In this document: one piece after another, positions 57,285 through 64,000 of the stretch
Layout of the letters: each line of letters opens with the position of its first letter
How positions within the stretch are numbered: the stretch's first letter is position 1
Source of the DNA: Limnochorda sp. L945t
Lineage (GTDB): Bacteria > Bacillota > Limnochordia > Limnochordales > Geochordaceae
DNA: 64,000 nt
Assembly: GCF_035593305.1 (NCBI RefSeq)
Contig: NZ_CP141615.1
Location: forward strand, 620,001-684,000
Direction of reading: 5' to 3'
Made by a program: the position numbers and the translations under genes
Notes under the pieces: model-generated
Told to the model about the DNA's origin: nothing
Database searches by the model: none
What the model saw: the letters and a program-made list of their open reading frames with translations, nothing else

Positions 57285-59411
57285 ATGGTACGGCTCACCA
57301 GACTGACTCGCCACAGCCGCCGCGAGACAGGTGAGGATCTCGACGGCCGGCACCCGGGCGGCGGAGCCCCGGTGGGGCAAGCGCCTGCCACTGCGGCCGC
57401 GCCCGCCTCCGCCGGCCTCTCGCTCCCGGAGAAGCTGGCCCTCCTGCCGGCCCGCCCCGGTGTCTACCTCATGAAAAACGCCGCCGGCGAGGTCATCTAC
57501 GTGGGCAAGGCCTCGTCGCTTCGGAGCCGCGTCCGCTCCTACTTCCAGTCGAGCCGCACCGGCAACCCCCGGGTCGACGCCCTCGTCGCGGAGATCGCCG
57601 ACTTCGAGTGGATCGTGACGGCCTCGGCGATCGAAGCCCTCGTCCTCGAGTCCAACCTGATCAAGCGCTACCGCCCCTTCTACAACGTCAAGCTCCGTGA
57701 CGACAAGGCGTACCCCTACCTCAAGGTCACCACCGACGAACGCTACCCCCGGGTGCTGGTCGTTCGCCGCATCAAGCGCGACGGCGCCCGCTACTTCGGA
57801 CCGTACACCAACTCCGGCGCCGTGCGGGAGACCATGCGCTTCCTGCGCAAGCTGTTCCCCATCCGCACCTGCGACCTCGACCTCAACGGCAACCGCCGCT
57901 ACCGCCTGTGCCTGCAGTACTACATCGGGCGTTGCCTGGGGCCCTGTGCCGCCAGGACGACGGAGCAGGAGTACCGGCAGATGATCGACCAGGTGTGCCT
58001 TTTCCTCGAGGGCCGCCAGGAAAGGCTCATCCCCGGCCTCGAGGCGAAGATGCGCGAGGCCGCCGCTCGCCTGGAGTTCGAGCGGGCGGCCCGCCTGCGC
58101 GACCAGGTCCAGGCCCTGCGCAAGGTCGTCGAACACCAGAAGGTCGTCGCCGCCGGCGAGGACGACCAGGACGTGGTGGCGTTCGCCCGCTTCGGGGAGA
58201 CGGTGTGCGCGCAGGTGTTTTACGTGCGGGGCGGCAAGCTGATCGGCCGCGATCACTTCATCCTCGAGAGTTCGGAGAAGGTCTCCGACACGGAGGTCAT
58301 GAGCTCGTTCGTGCAGCAGTTCTACGAGCGGGCGCCCAACGTGCCGCCCTCGGTCACCCTGCAGCACCCGGTCGAAGAGCCCGAGCTCCTGGAGCGCTGG
58401 CTCACCGAGCGCCGGGGCGCCCGGGTGCGCCTGGTCGTGCCGCAGCGGGGCGACCGGCGACGCCTGGTGGAGATGGCCGCCGAAAACGCCGCCCTCGTCC
58501 TCGAGGAGCTGCGCAGCCAGGCGGGCCGCCGCGCCGCCGAACGGGAGCGCGGCCTCGCCGTCCTGCGGGACGTGCTGGCCCTCGACCGGCTGCCCCGGCG
58601 CATCGAGGCGTTCGACATCTCCAACATCCAGGGGACGGACGCCGTGGCTTCCATGGTGGTCATGGAAGACGGCGAACCCAAGAAGAGCGACTACCGGCGC
58701 TTCAAGATCCGGCTGGCGGGCGGCCCCAACGACTTTGCCATGATGAAAGAGGCCGTGCACCGGCGCTTTTCCCGGGGCCTCAAGGAACGCGAAGAACTCA
58801 AGGCCCTGCGCCAGCGGCTCGAGGCGGCGGAGAGCCGGGCTCCCGCCGCCGCCGCTTCCACGCAGAACGGCCACGCCGGCGGGGTGCTGGCGCCCGGGCA
58901 GCGCGCGGCGGAGTCCCCGGAAGAGCTCCGGGCCCGCCTCGAGAAGGCCGAAGCGGAGGCCCGCTTCGCCGTCTTTCCCGACCTGCTGCTCATCGACGGC
59001 GGCAAGGGCCAGCTCAACGCCGCCCGGGAGGCGCTGCGCGACCTCGGGCTCGACGAGGAGGTCCCGGCCATCGGCCTGGCCAAGCGCCTGGAGCAGATTT
59101 TCGTGGAAGACGAGCCCGACCCCATCGAGCTGCCCAGGGACTCGTACGCCCTGCACCTCTTGCAGCAGATCCGGGACGAGGCGCACCGGTTCGCGGTCGG
59201 CTACCACCGCAAGCTGCGGGGCGAGCGGGCCACCCACTCTGCGCTCGACGACATCCCGGGCGTCGGCCCCCGCCGCAAGAAGCAGCTCATCGAGCACTTC
59301 GGTTCGGCGAAGCGGGTCATGGAGGCGACGCTGGAGGAGCTGCTGGCCGTGCCGGGGCTGCCCCGTTCCGTCGCCGAGCGCATCCACCAGGGCGCCCGCC
59401 CCGAAGCGTGA
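57285..59411 (+). CDS. uvrC: Excinuclease ABC subunit C
   Basis: UvrC makes both incisions in nucleotide excision repair. The 708-residue protein has the GIY-YIG domain (PARPGVYLMKNAAGEVIYVGKASSLRSRV), a UVR motif (EAAARLEFERAARLRDQVQAL), the RNase H-like nuclease core (RIEAFDISNIQGTDAVASMVV and LLIDGGKGQLNAA) and a C-terminal helix-hairpin-helix pair (LDDIPGVGPRRKKQLIEHFG). It is longer than the usual ~600 residues because of an N-terminal extension of ~45 residues and a low-complexity insert near residues 519-560. ATG 57285 is the first available start and has a poor ribosome binding distance, so the true start may be internal. Confidence 0.95.
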   Translation: MVRLTRLTRHSRRETGEDLDGRHPGGGAPVGQAPATAAAPASAGLSLPEKLALLPARPGVYLMKNAAGEVIYVGKASSLRSRVRSYFQSSRTGNPRVDALVAEIADFEWIVTASAIEALVLESNLIKRYRPFYNVKLRDDKAYPYLKVTTDERYPRVLVVRRIKRDGARYFGPYTNSGAVRETMRFLRKLFPIRTCDLDLNGNRRYRLCLQYYIGRCLGPCAARTTEQEYRQMIDQVCLFLEGRQERLIPGLEAKMREAAARLEFERAARLRDQVQALRKVVEHQKVVAAGEDDQDVVAFARFGETVCAQVFYVRGGKLIGRDHFILESSEKVSDTEVMSSFVQQFYERAPNVPPSVTLQHPVEEPELLERWLTERRGARVRLVVPQRGDRRRLVEMAAENAALVLEELRSQAGRRAAERERGLAVLRDVLALDRLPRRIEAFDISNIQGTDAVASMVVMEDGEPKKSDYRRFKIRLAGGPNDFAMMKEAVHRRFSRGLKEREELKALRQRLEAAESRAPAAAASTQNGHAGGVLAPGQRAAESPEELRARLEKAEAEARFAVFPDLLLIDGGKGQLNAAREALRDLGLDEEVPAIGLAKRLEQIFVEDEPDPIELPRDSYALHLLQQIRDEAHRFAVGYHRKLRGERATHSALDDIPGVGPRRKKQLIEHFGSAKRVMEATLEELLAVPGLPRSVAERIHQGARPEA

Positions 59412-59423
59412 GCCGCCCCGCTG

Positions 59424-59870
59424 TTACGAGGGAAAGGTGTTGGCGACGTCCGGGAAGTCGCTCCCGTTCACGGTACATACCGGAAGTCCCGAGCGGCGAG
59501 CGCGCACGGTGAGCCACGCGTCGACGAAGCCTCCCCACTTGGGACCCTTCTCCGCCCAGCGCTCCAGTGCCGCCAGCAACTCCTCCTTGTCCGGGCACTG
59601 AATGGCATCGATGAGCAGGATGCTCGTCAGGTACTCGGCCACTTCTCCTGGGGTGGGGAACTTGTCCGGCAATACCTTGAACAGCGCGTAACTCGCCTCG
59701 TGAATGGTCAGGGGATCGATGCGGGCTTCGGTGCGTCCTTCCTGAAGCTCTGCCAGGTTGCGCCGGCATCGGTCCCGGTGAGGGTCGTTGGCAACGAGCG
59801 CATGAACGAGGATGTTAGCGTCCAGCCACCCGAGGTGGGGCTTCCGGGTGCCGGCCTTCAGAGCGGACAT
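59424..59870 (-). CDS. PIN-domain toxin, VapC-like ribonuclease
   Basis: This 148-residue minus-strand protein has the PIN fold with acidic residues in the usual places: WLDANILVHAL, IHEASYAL, GFVDAWLTVRA and TVNGSDFPD. VapC toxins cut specific RNAs and are held inactive by a partner. ATG 59870 was chosen; it lies inside the end of the antitoxin gene (56-base overlap). An in-frame start further upstream would give an unlikely Ser-rich N-terminus. Confidence 0.85.
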   Translation of the reverse strand: MSALKAGTRKPHLGWLDANILVHALVANDPHRDRCRRNLAELQEGRTEARIDPLTIHEASYALFKVLPDKFPTPGEVAEYLTSILLIDAIQCPDKEELLAALERWAEKGPKWGGFVDAWLTVRARRSGLPVCTVNGSDFPDVANTFPS

Positions 59871-60129
59871 GTTCGGCAATGGCCTGCGCCATCGCTTCCT
59901 GGATTGCTTGGTCATCGACGACTCCCGGCCCTTCGAACCGTGCCCACAACTGCTCGAGGGACACCCTCTTGAGGAGTCGAAGCTCGATTCTCCCGGCCCC
60001 GGCGGCGCGAGCAAGGACGACGTCGCCCGGCTCGATGCCTGCCGCTTTGCGGACGGCAGCCGGGATGGTTACTTGTCCTCGCGCCTGCACAGTGCCCAGC
60101 CCCATGGCCATGCCCTCCTCGGCCGTCAT
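59815..60129 (-). CDS. AbrB/SpoVT-type antitoxin
   Basis: This 104-residue minus-strand protein has a swapped-hairpin AbrB DNA-binding domain (GTVQARGQVTIPAAVRKAAGIEPGDVVLARAAGAGRIELRLLK). A C-terminal part should wrap the toxin. ATG 60129 follows GAGGAGGT by 6-7 bases. A TATAAT overlaps the start codon, so transcription begins elsewhere upstream. It precedes and overlaps the PIN toxin gene, the standard order for a self-repressing VapBC-type pair. Confidence 0.85.
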   Translation of the reverse strand: MTAEEGMAMGLGTVQARGQVTIPAAVRKAAGIEPGDVVLARAAGAGRIELRLLKRVSLEQLWARFEGPGVVDDQAIQEAMAQAIAEHVRSEGRHPEAPPRVAGR

Positions 60130-60281
60130 TATAGCACCTCCTCGCCGCAGTGTATGTAGCAGCGCGCAGAGTATGTAAACGCGACTCGCGTGCGCAGCGT
60201 CGGCAGTTTACAGAATGGCCCGCGGGGCGGGGGCTTCTCAAAAGGTTAAGGTCGCATATAAGAGATGTGCATATTCAGTAT

Positions 60282-60310
60282 TGACTTTCTCCACGCGCCA
60301 GCGTATGGTA
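60282..60310 (+). promoter_or_regulatory. Promoter of the small basic protein gene
   Basis: TTGACT (60282-60287) and TATGGT (60305-60310) are separated by 17 bases within the 238-base region between the antitoxin and the next gene. Just upstream, GCATAT occurs twice in an A+T-rich patch (about 60255-60276). Nothing else is seen in this intergenic stretch. Confidence 0.6.
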
Positions 60311-60367
60311 GAGGCGGCACGAGGGATGCCGCCGGCGGCGCCCGTCTTCGACAGCGAGGTGGGCGCC

Positions 60368-60616
60368 ATGGATTTCACAGGACACACGTTTGACTACCGC
60401 CTGGCCCGGGCCAGGATGGAAGAGCAATTGCGGGAGGCCGCCCTCCAACGGGAGATCCGGAGGGCACGCGGCCGCCACGGTCGCGGCGGGCCAGGCCATG
60501 GCCCCGCCCGCACCGGCAGGCCGGCCGGGCGTTTCGCCGCCGCCCTGCGGGCGCTGGTCGCCCGCTTGCGCCGGGGCACCCTAAAGGGGCCGGGCATGCT
60601 CCGGCCGCTCCTATGA
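60368..60616 (+). CDS. Small basic protein of unknown function
   Basis: This 82-residue protein starts MDFTGHTFDYRLARARMEEQLREAALQREIRRA and continues into a strongly Arg/Gly-rich region and a hydrophobic-basic end. ATG has GAGGTG six bases upstream, and a good promoter lies ~60 bases further up. The arginine content suggests nucleic acid or membrane-surface contact, but no family is recognised. It is the first gene of a plus-strand set leading to the DUF2089/DUF4097 cluster. Confidence 0.55.
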   Translation: MDFTGHTFDYRLARARMEEQLREAALQREIRRARGRHGRGGPGHGPARTGRPAGRFAAALRALVARLRRGTLKGPGMLRPLL

Positions 60617-60677
60617 GGGGCGGGCCCCGGTGCAGCCGGCGCCCGCGGCCGGCTGCAGGAAAGGAAGGATCGCACGG

Positions 60678-61181
60678 ATGCCGGGCAAACCGGTGGCGCC
60701 GGGTATCTGCCCCGTCTGCAGCGCACGCCTGGAGGTGGAGCGCCTCCGCTGCCCGACCTGCCGCACGGCGCTCGAGGGGTCGTTCGCCCTCTGCTCTTTT
60801 TGCGCCCTGAGCGCCGAACAGCGGGAGTTCGCCGAGCTTTTCATCGCGGCCCGCGGCAACCTGCGGGAGATGGAGCGGATGCTCGGCCTCTCCTACCCGG
60901 CCATCCGTGCCCGGCTCGAGTCGGTCATCGAGGCGCTCGGCTACCGGCTGGAGCGGGGCGAGGTCGTCGGCCGGGTCGAGGAGCCCGGGCCTCCGCCGCC
61001 GCCTTCGCCACCCCCGCCGCCCCGCCAGGCGCCTCCCTCCCTCGCCGCGGCCGTCGTGGCCTTGCCGGAGCGCCGCAGGATCCTCGAGGCCCTGGAACGG
61101 GGCGAAATCACCGTCGACCAGGCGCTCGCCCGCCTCCGCGGGCTTCCGGGCGGCGCCGGCGAGGAGTCCCGAGGAGGCTGA
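60678..61181 (+). CDS. DUF2089-family protein
   Basis: This 167-residue protein has an N-terminal zinc-ribbon-like region (CPVCSARLEVERLRCPTCRTALEG with CSFC). A helix-turn-helix-like part follows (LSAEQREFAELFIAARGNLREMERMLGLSYPAIRARLESVIEALGY), the hallmark of DUF2089. After a poly-proline linker a SHOCT-like module (RRRILEALERGEITVDQALARL) closes the protein, a motif shared with the next two genes. It is likely the regulator of the envelope cluster that follows. Confidence 0.85.
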   Translation: MPGKPVAPGICPVCSARLEVERLRCPTCRTALEGSFALCSFCALSAEQREFAELFIAARGNLREMERMLGLSYPAIRARLESVIEALGYRLERGEVVGRVEEPGPPPPPSPPPPPRQAPPSLAAAVVALPERRRILEALERGEITVDQALARLRGLPGGAGEESRGG

Positions 61182-61253
61182 CCGCCCCGAGGGCCGCCAG
61201 GGCCTCGAGGGCGAAGGTCGACAGGGAGACCCATTACAGGAAGGTGATCAAGC

Positions 61254-62477
61254 ATGGCTGACGACGTCGCCGAAGAACGGCGCATGATCCTCAAGATGCT
61301 CGAGGAGGGCAAGATCACGCCCGACCAGGCCGTCGAACTGCTGAAGGCACTGCAGGGGCCGGCCGCCGAGGGCGCCCCCGAGCCCGGCTCCGAACGCACC
61401 GTCGACCTCGGCCGCTGGGCCGAGCAGTTCGGCTCGCGGGTCTCGGAGCTTGCCGACGAGTTCGCTCAGCGGGTCCAGCGGGTCGTCGCCTCCGCCGACG
61501 TCGGCGAGAAGGTGGGCGACGTGGCCGACCGGATGGCCGACGTGGGCCGCACGGTGGCCGACCGCATCGCCCAGGCGTTCGGCCAGTTCGGGACCCTGGC
61601 GCTGCCGGCCCACGCCTTCACCGACGAGATGGCCGGCGAGTTCGCCGAGGGCGCGGTGCCCCAGGTGCACCTGGCGACTCCCAACGGCACGGTGCGGGTC
61701 CACACCGACCCCCAGGCCGGCCGCACCTGGCGCCTCACGGTGCGAAAGCGCGTCCGCGCCCGCACGCCCGAGGAAGCCCGCTCCCAGGGCCAGCACCTCG
61801 TCTCCGTGACCCAGGGCCCCACCGGCCTCACGGCCCGCGCCGAGAGCTGGAGCATCGGCAGCGCCGACCTCGAACTCGTCCTGCCTCCCGTGACGGTGCG
61901 CCTCGAGGTGGAGACGTCCAACGGGTCGGTCGCGGTGCGGGGGGTGCGCGGCACGACGGTCGACGTGCGCAGCAGCAACGGTCGCATCGACCTCTCCCAG
62001 GTCGAGGCGCAGCGGGTCGTGGCCCGCACTTCCAACGGCTCCCTGGTGCTGGAGGGGGTGCAGGCCGACGTGCTCGAGGCCCGCTCGTCCAACGGCGCCG
62101 TGACGGGCAGCGTGGGCGGCGCCGAGATGGAAGTGTCGACGTCCAACGGTTCCGTGACGCTGCGGCCGCTGTGGCGGCCCGAGGGCGCCGCCCACCAGCG
62201 CCTCGACGTCCAGGCGTCCAACGGTGGCGTGCGGGTCATCCTGCCGGCGGCCGTGCGCGAGGCGGCCGAGCGCAAGGAGCTCGGGCTGTCGCTGCGGGCG
62301 TCGACCAACTGGGGCTCCACGCAGGTCGAGGTGCCCGGCACGGTGCTCATCACCCAGACGGCCCGCATGGGCCGCCAGCAGGTCGAACACCAGAGCCCGC
62401 ACCTCGCCGAGTCGGCCCGTACGCTGCACGTCGACGTGCGCACCATCACCGGCAGCGCCAGCATCACGAGCGAGTGA
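61254..62477 (+). CDS. DUF4097 (YvlB/LiaX-like) repeat protein
   Basis: This 407-residue protein begins with a SHOCT-like helical module (EERRMILKMLEEGKITPDQAVELLKAL). An amphipathic stretch with Val/Ala/Asp heptads follows (residues ~50-115). From about residue 142 to 325 it carries seven repeats built on S/P-N-G (TPNGTV, TSNGSV, SSNGRI, TSNGSL, SSNGAV, TSNGSV, ASNGGV) spaced about 20-40 residues, typical of a DUF4097 beta-solenoid. YvlB of B. subtilis and LiaX of enterococci, which have the same plan, take part in envelope stress responses. No signal peptide is visible. GGAAGGTGATC precedes ATG. Confidence 0.88.
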   Translation: MADDVAEERRMILKMLEEGKITPDQAVELLKALQGPAAEGAPEPGSERTVDLGRWAEQFGSRVSELADEFAQRVQRVVASADVGEKVGDVADRMADVGRTVADRIAQAFGQFGTLALPAHAFTDEMAGEFAEGAVPQVHLATPNGTVRVHTDPQAGRTWRLTVRKRVRARTPEEARSQGQHLVSVTQGPTGLTARAESWSIGSADLELVLPPVTVRLEVETSNGSVAVRGVRGTTVDVRSSNGRIDLSQVEAQRVVARTSNGSLVLEGVQADVLEARSSNGAVTGSVGGAEMEVSTSNGSVTLRPLWRPEGAAHQRLDVQASNGGVRVILPAAVREAAERKELGLSLRASTNWGSTQVEVPGTVLITQTARMGRQQVEHQSPHLAESARTLHVDVRTITGSASITSE

Positions 62478-62508
62478 AGCCGGTGCGGGGAGGAAGGGGG
62501 CGGCAGGC

Positions 62509-63099
62509 ATGTGGCCCGATGCACCCAGCGACGAACGAGAGGAGCCGGGCGGCGTAGCCGGCGCCCGCGAGCGGCGGGGGGCAGGGGAGGAAGGCGAGAA
62601 GAAGCCCCTGCCGCAGGCCTCGCCGCGCCCGGAAGAAGCCTCGCCGGGCGCCGGGAAAGCCGCGCCGTCCGGCGGCACGGGTGAGGGCGAGCCGTCCGAC
62701 GACCGCCTGCGCATTCTCCGGATGGTGGAGGCGGGGCGCCTGCGCCCGGAGGAGGCGCTCCGGCTGCTCGAGGCGCTCGCGCCGGCTCCGGGCGCACCGG
62801 GCGGGATAGGTACGCCCGGCGGTACCCGCGCACAGGGCGGCGCCGGCCCGCGGGGCGGCGAGATGCGAGGCAGGACGCTGCAGATCCGGGTCTTCGAAGA
62901 GGGGGAGGACCGGATGCGCCTCAACATCCCGATCGCCCTGGCCCACTCGGCGCTGCGGCTCGTGCCCAGGTCGGCGGCCAGGCACCTCGAAGGGATCGAT
63001 CTGAAGGAACTCCTGGCGCAGATCGAGTGGGGGGCGTACGGCAAGATCCTGGAAGTGCGCGACGAAGACGACACCGGCGTCGAGATCGTCGTCGAATGA
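62509..63099 (+). CDS. Protein with SHOCT-like module, envelope cluster
   Basis: This 196-residue protein has a disordered Glu/Pro/Gly-rich first 60 residues. A SHOCT-like module comes next (DRLRILRMVEAGRLRPEEALRLLEAL), and after a Gly-rich linker an ordered C-terminal domain (RTLQIRVFEEGEDRMRLNIPIALAHSALRLVPRSAARHLEGIDLKELLAQIEWGAYGKILEVRDEDDTGVEIVVE). That last domain is the one often fused to or placed next to DUF4097 proteins. It follows the DUF4097 gene by 31 bases. Role unknown, probably a partner in the same envelope response. Confidence 0.8.
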   Translation: MWPDAPSDEREEPGGVAGARERRGAGEEGEKKPLPQASPRPEEASPGAGKAAPSGGTGEGEPSDDRLRILRMVEAGRLRPEEALRLLEALAPAPGAPGGIGTPGGTRAQGGAGPRGGEMRGRTLQIRVFEEGEDRMRLNIPIALAHSALRLVPRSAARHLEGIDLKELLAQIEWGAYGKILEVRDEDDTGVEIVVE

Positions 63100-63150
63100 G
63101 GGGCGAGACGTCCCGAGAACGGAAGCATCCTGGGGGGACGGGGCACCGCT

Positions 63151-63498
63151 ATGAAAGGCTGGGTGGCGCGCTGGCTCATCAACGCCGTGGCCCTTCTGAT
63201 CGTGGCCGGCATCATCAAAGGTATCGACGTCCATGGGGTCCTGGCGGCGCTGCTGGCGGCAGCCGTGCTGGGGCTGGTCAACGCGTTCATCCGGCCCCTC
63301 TTCCTGCTCCTGACCCTGCCGATCAACCTCCTGACCCTGGGCCTGTTCACCCTGGTGGTCAATGCCCTCATGCTGTGGCTGACCGCCGCCCTGGTGCCGG
63401 GGTTCTCGGTGGCGGGGCTGTGGTCGGCCCTGTGGGGGAGTCTCCTGCTCAGCATCGTCAGCGCTGCCATCGGCTGGCTCATCCAGGACGGGGCCTGA
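63151..63498 (+). CDS. YvlD-like phage holin superfamily IV membrane protein
   Basis: This 115-residue protein is nearly all membrane, with four helices (WLINAVALLIVAGIIKGIDV, LAALLAAAVLGLVNAFIRPLF, LPINLLTLGLFTLVVNALMLWL and LWSALWGSLLLSIVSAAIGWLI). The family signature is NAFIRP and LPINLLTLGLFTLVVNALML. In B. subtilis yvlD lies with yvlB in an envelope-stress operon, matching this order. It is annotated as holin-like by fold; a lysis role is unlikely here. Confidence 0.9.
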   Translation: MKGWVARWLINAVALLIVAGIIKGIDVHGVLAALLAAAVLGLVNAFIRPLFLLLTLPINLLTLGLFTLVVNALMLWLTAALVPGFSVAGLWSALWGSLLLSIVSAAIGWLIQDGA

Positions 63499-64000
63499 GC
63501 GAAAGCCGGCCCTGCCCTCCGGCCAGGGCGTCGCCGGAAGCAGCGCCATCGGCAGGAGGCCCTGGGCCGAGCCTGGTTCGCGCGCCAGCAGTTAGCCAGC
63601 CTTGCCCGGCAGGAGGGCTAAACACCGGTATGTAACATCACCAGCGCACAGGAAGCGCTCCCTCGCCCGAGGCGCCCGCGAGCGTCTCGGACGTCACGCA
63701 GGGCCGCCCGCAAGGAAAGGCGGCGGCCGCGGGCGCCCGGGCGGGGGCCCTCCACGGAAGGTCCGGCACCTTCACATCCCCCATACCGTTGCAAGACCCT
63801 TGGAGAGCCACGGACGGAGCTCCACCCTTTCACGCCACCTCCGGCGGCCCGGGAAGGGGGGCCGCAGCACATACGGTCGCCGGCAACATGGGTACCGCAC
63901 GGCGCCGAGGGGCCGCAGCCGGTCGAGGCGTGAGGGTCGCACCACCCGTCACAGCCGGGGAGCCGCCGGCAGGGTGAGGGAGAGCCGTTCGGGAGGCAAC
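63499..64000. other. 502-base region with no supported gene
   Basis: No convincing gene is visible up to the window end. GCCCTG/CAGGGC (63509-63529) can form a small hairpin after yvlD but lacks a T-run. The open frames on both strands (63618-63872 minus, 63789-63977 plus) are Arg/Gly/Pro-rich, lack a good ribosome binding site and look like G+C artefacts. The last 40 bases may be the leader of a gene that starts beyond the window. Confidence 0.5.

Noticed and set aside
63618-63872. 84-codon minus-strand frame near the window end
   Set aside because: No ribosome binding site, no domain, biased composition; not supported as a gene.

Overview
The window is about 70% G+C and densely coded, mostly on the plus strand, with many GTG, TTG and even CTG starts behind strong GGAGG-type ribosome binding sites. 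Its content points to a high-G+C member of the Bacillota, perhaps Limnochordia- or Symbiobacteriia-like; that class-level guess is inference. Supporting signs are a secA-prfB-ctpA-minJ-uvrB-uvrA neighbourhood, a CsaB pyruvyl transferase (an S-layer anchoring enzyme), CotF-like spore coat proteins, an AbrB-type antitoxin, a TPP riboswitch with ThiT, and a YvlB/YvlD-type envelope cluster.

Bases 1-15440 form a formate dehydrogenase, selenium and molybdenum block. It holds the catalytic FDH subunit (5' end outside the window), a fused NuoE-NuoF diaphorase, an iron-sulfur module that ends inside the molybdopterin Fe4S4 domain, tRNA-Sec on the minus strand, selA, selB, and selD. SelD itself has an in-frame UGA followed at once by a SECIS-like hairpin. 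A two-domain polysaccharide deacetylase, fdhD, a Wzz-like protein, a small unknown protein and a convergent moeA-mobB fusion follow. Together these genes supply selenocysteine insertion, Mo-cofactor assembly and sulfuration for a NAD(P)-linked formate dehydrogenase.

Bases 15440-21130 carry a MarR-controlled ABC-2 exporter with a clean palindromic operator, tatA with a terminator, and an Rrf2/NsrR-like regulator followed by a single-subunit quinol nitric oxide reductase. Bases 21260-35460 carry three ABC importers (carbohydrate, peptide, polar amino acid), none with its ATPase in the window. They are interspersed with an RluD-like pseudouridine synthase, a P2A calcium ATPase, an OsmC-like protein and a riboswitch-controlled thiamine transporter.

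Bases 35560-59410 are a housekeeping and envelope stretch: hibernation factor, two poorly known proteins, secA, prfB with its programmed +1 frameshift, DUF2993, DUF5693, a CsaB-TagA fusion with an apparent CTG start, ctpA, a MinJ-like PDZ membrane protein, a divergent deacetylase, uvrB, uvrA, two spore-coat-like genes and uvrC. The end holds a VapBC-type toxin-antitoxin pair on the minus strand, a small basic protein, a DUF2089 - DUF4097 - SHOCT-like - YvlD envelope cluster, and about 500 bases with no supported gene.
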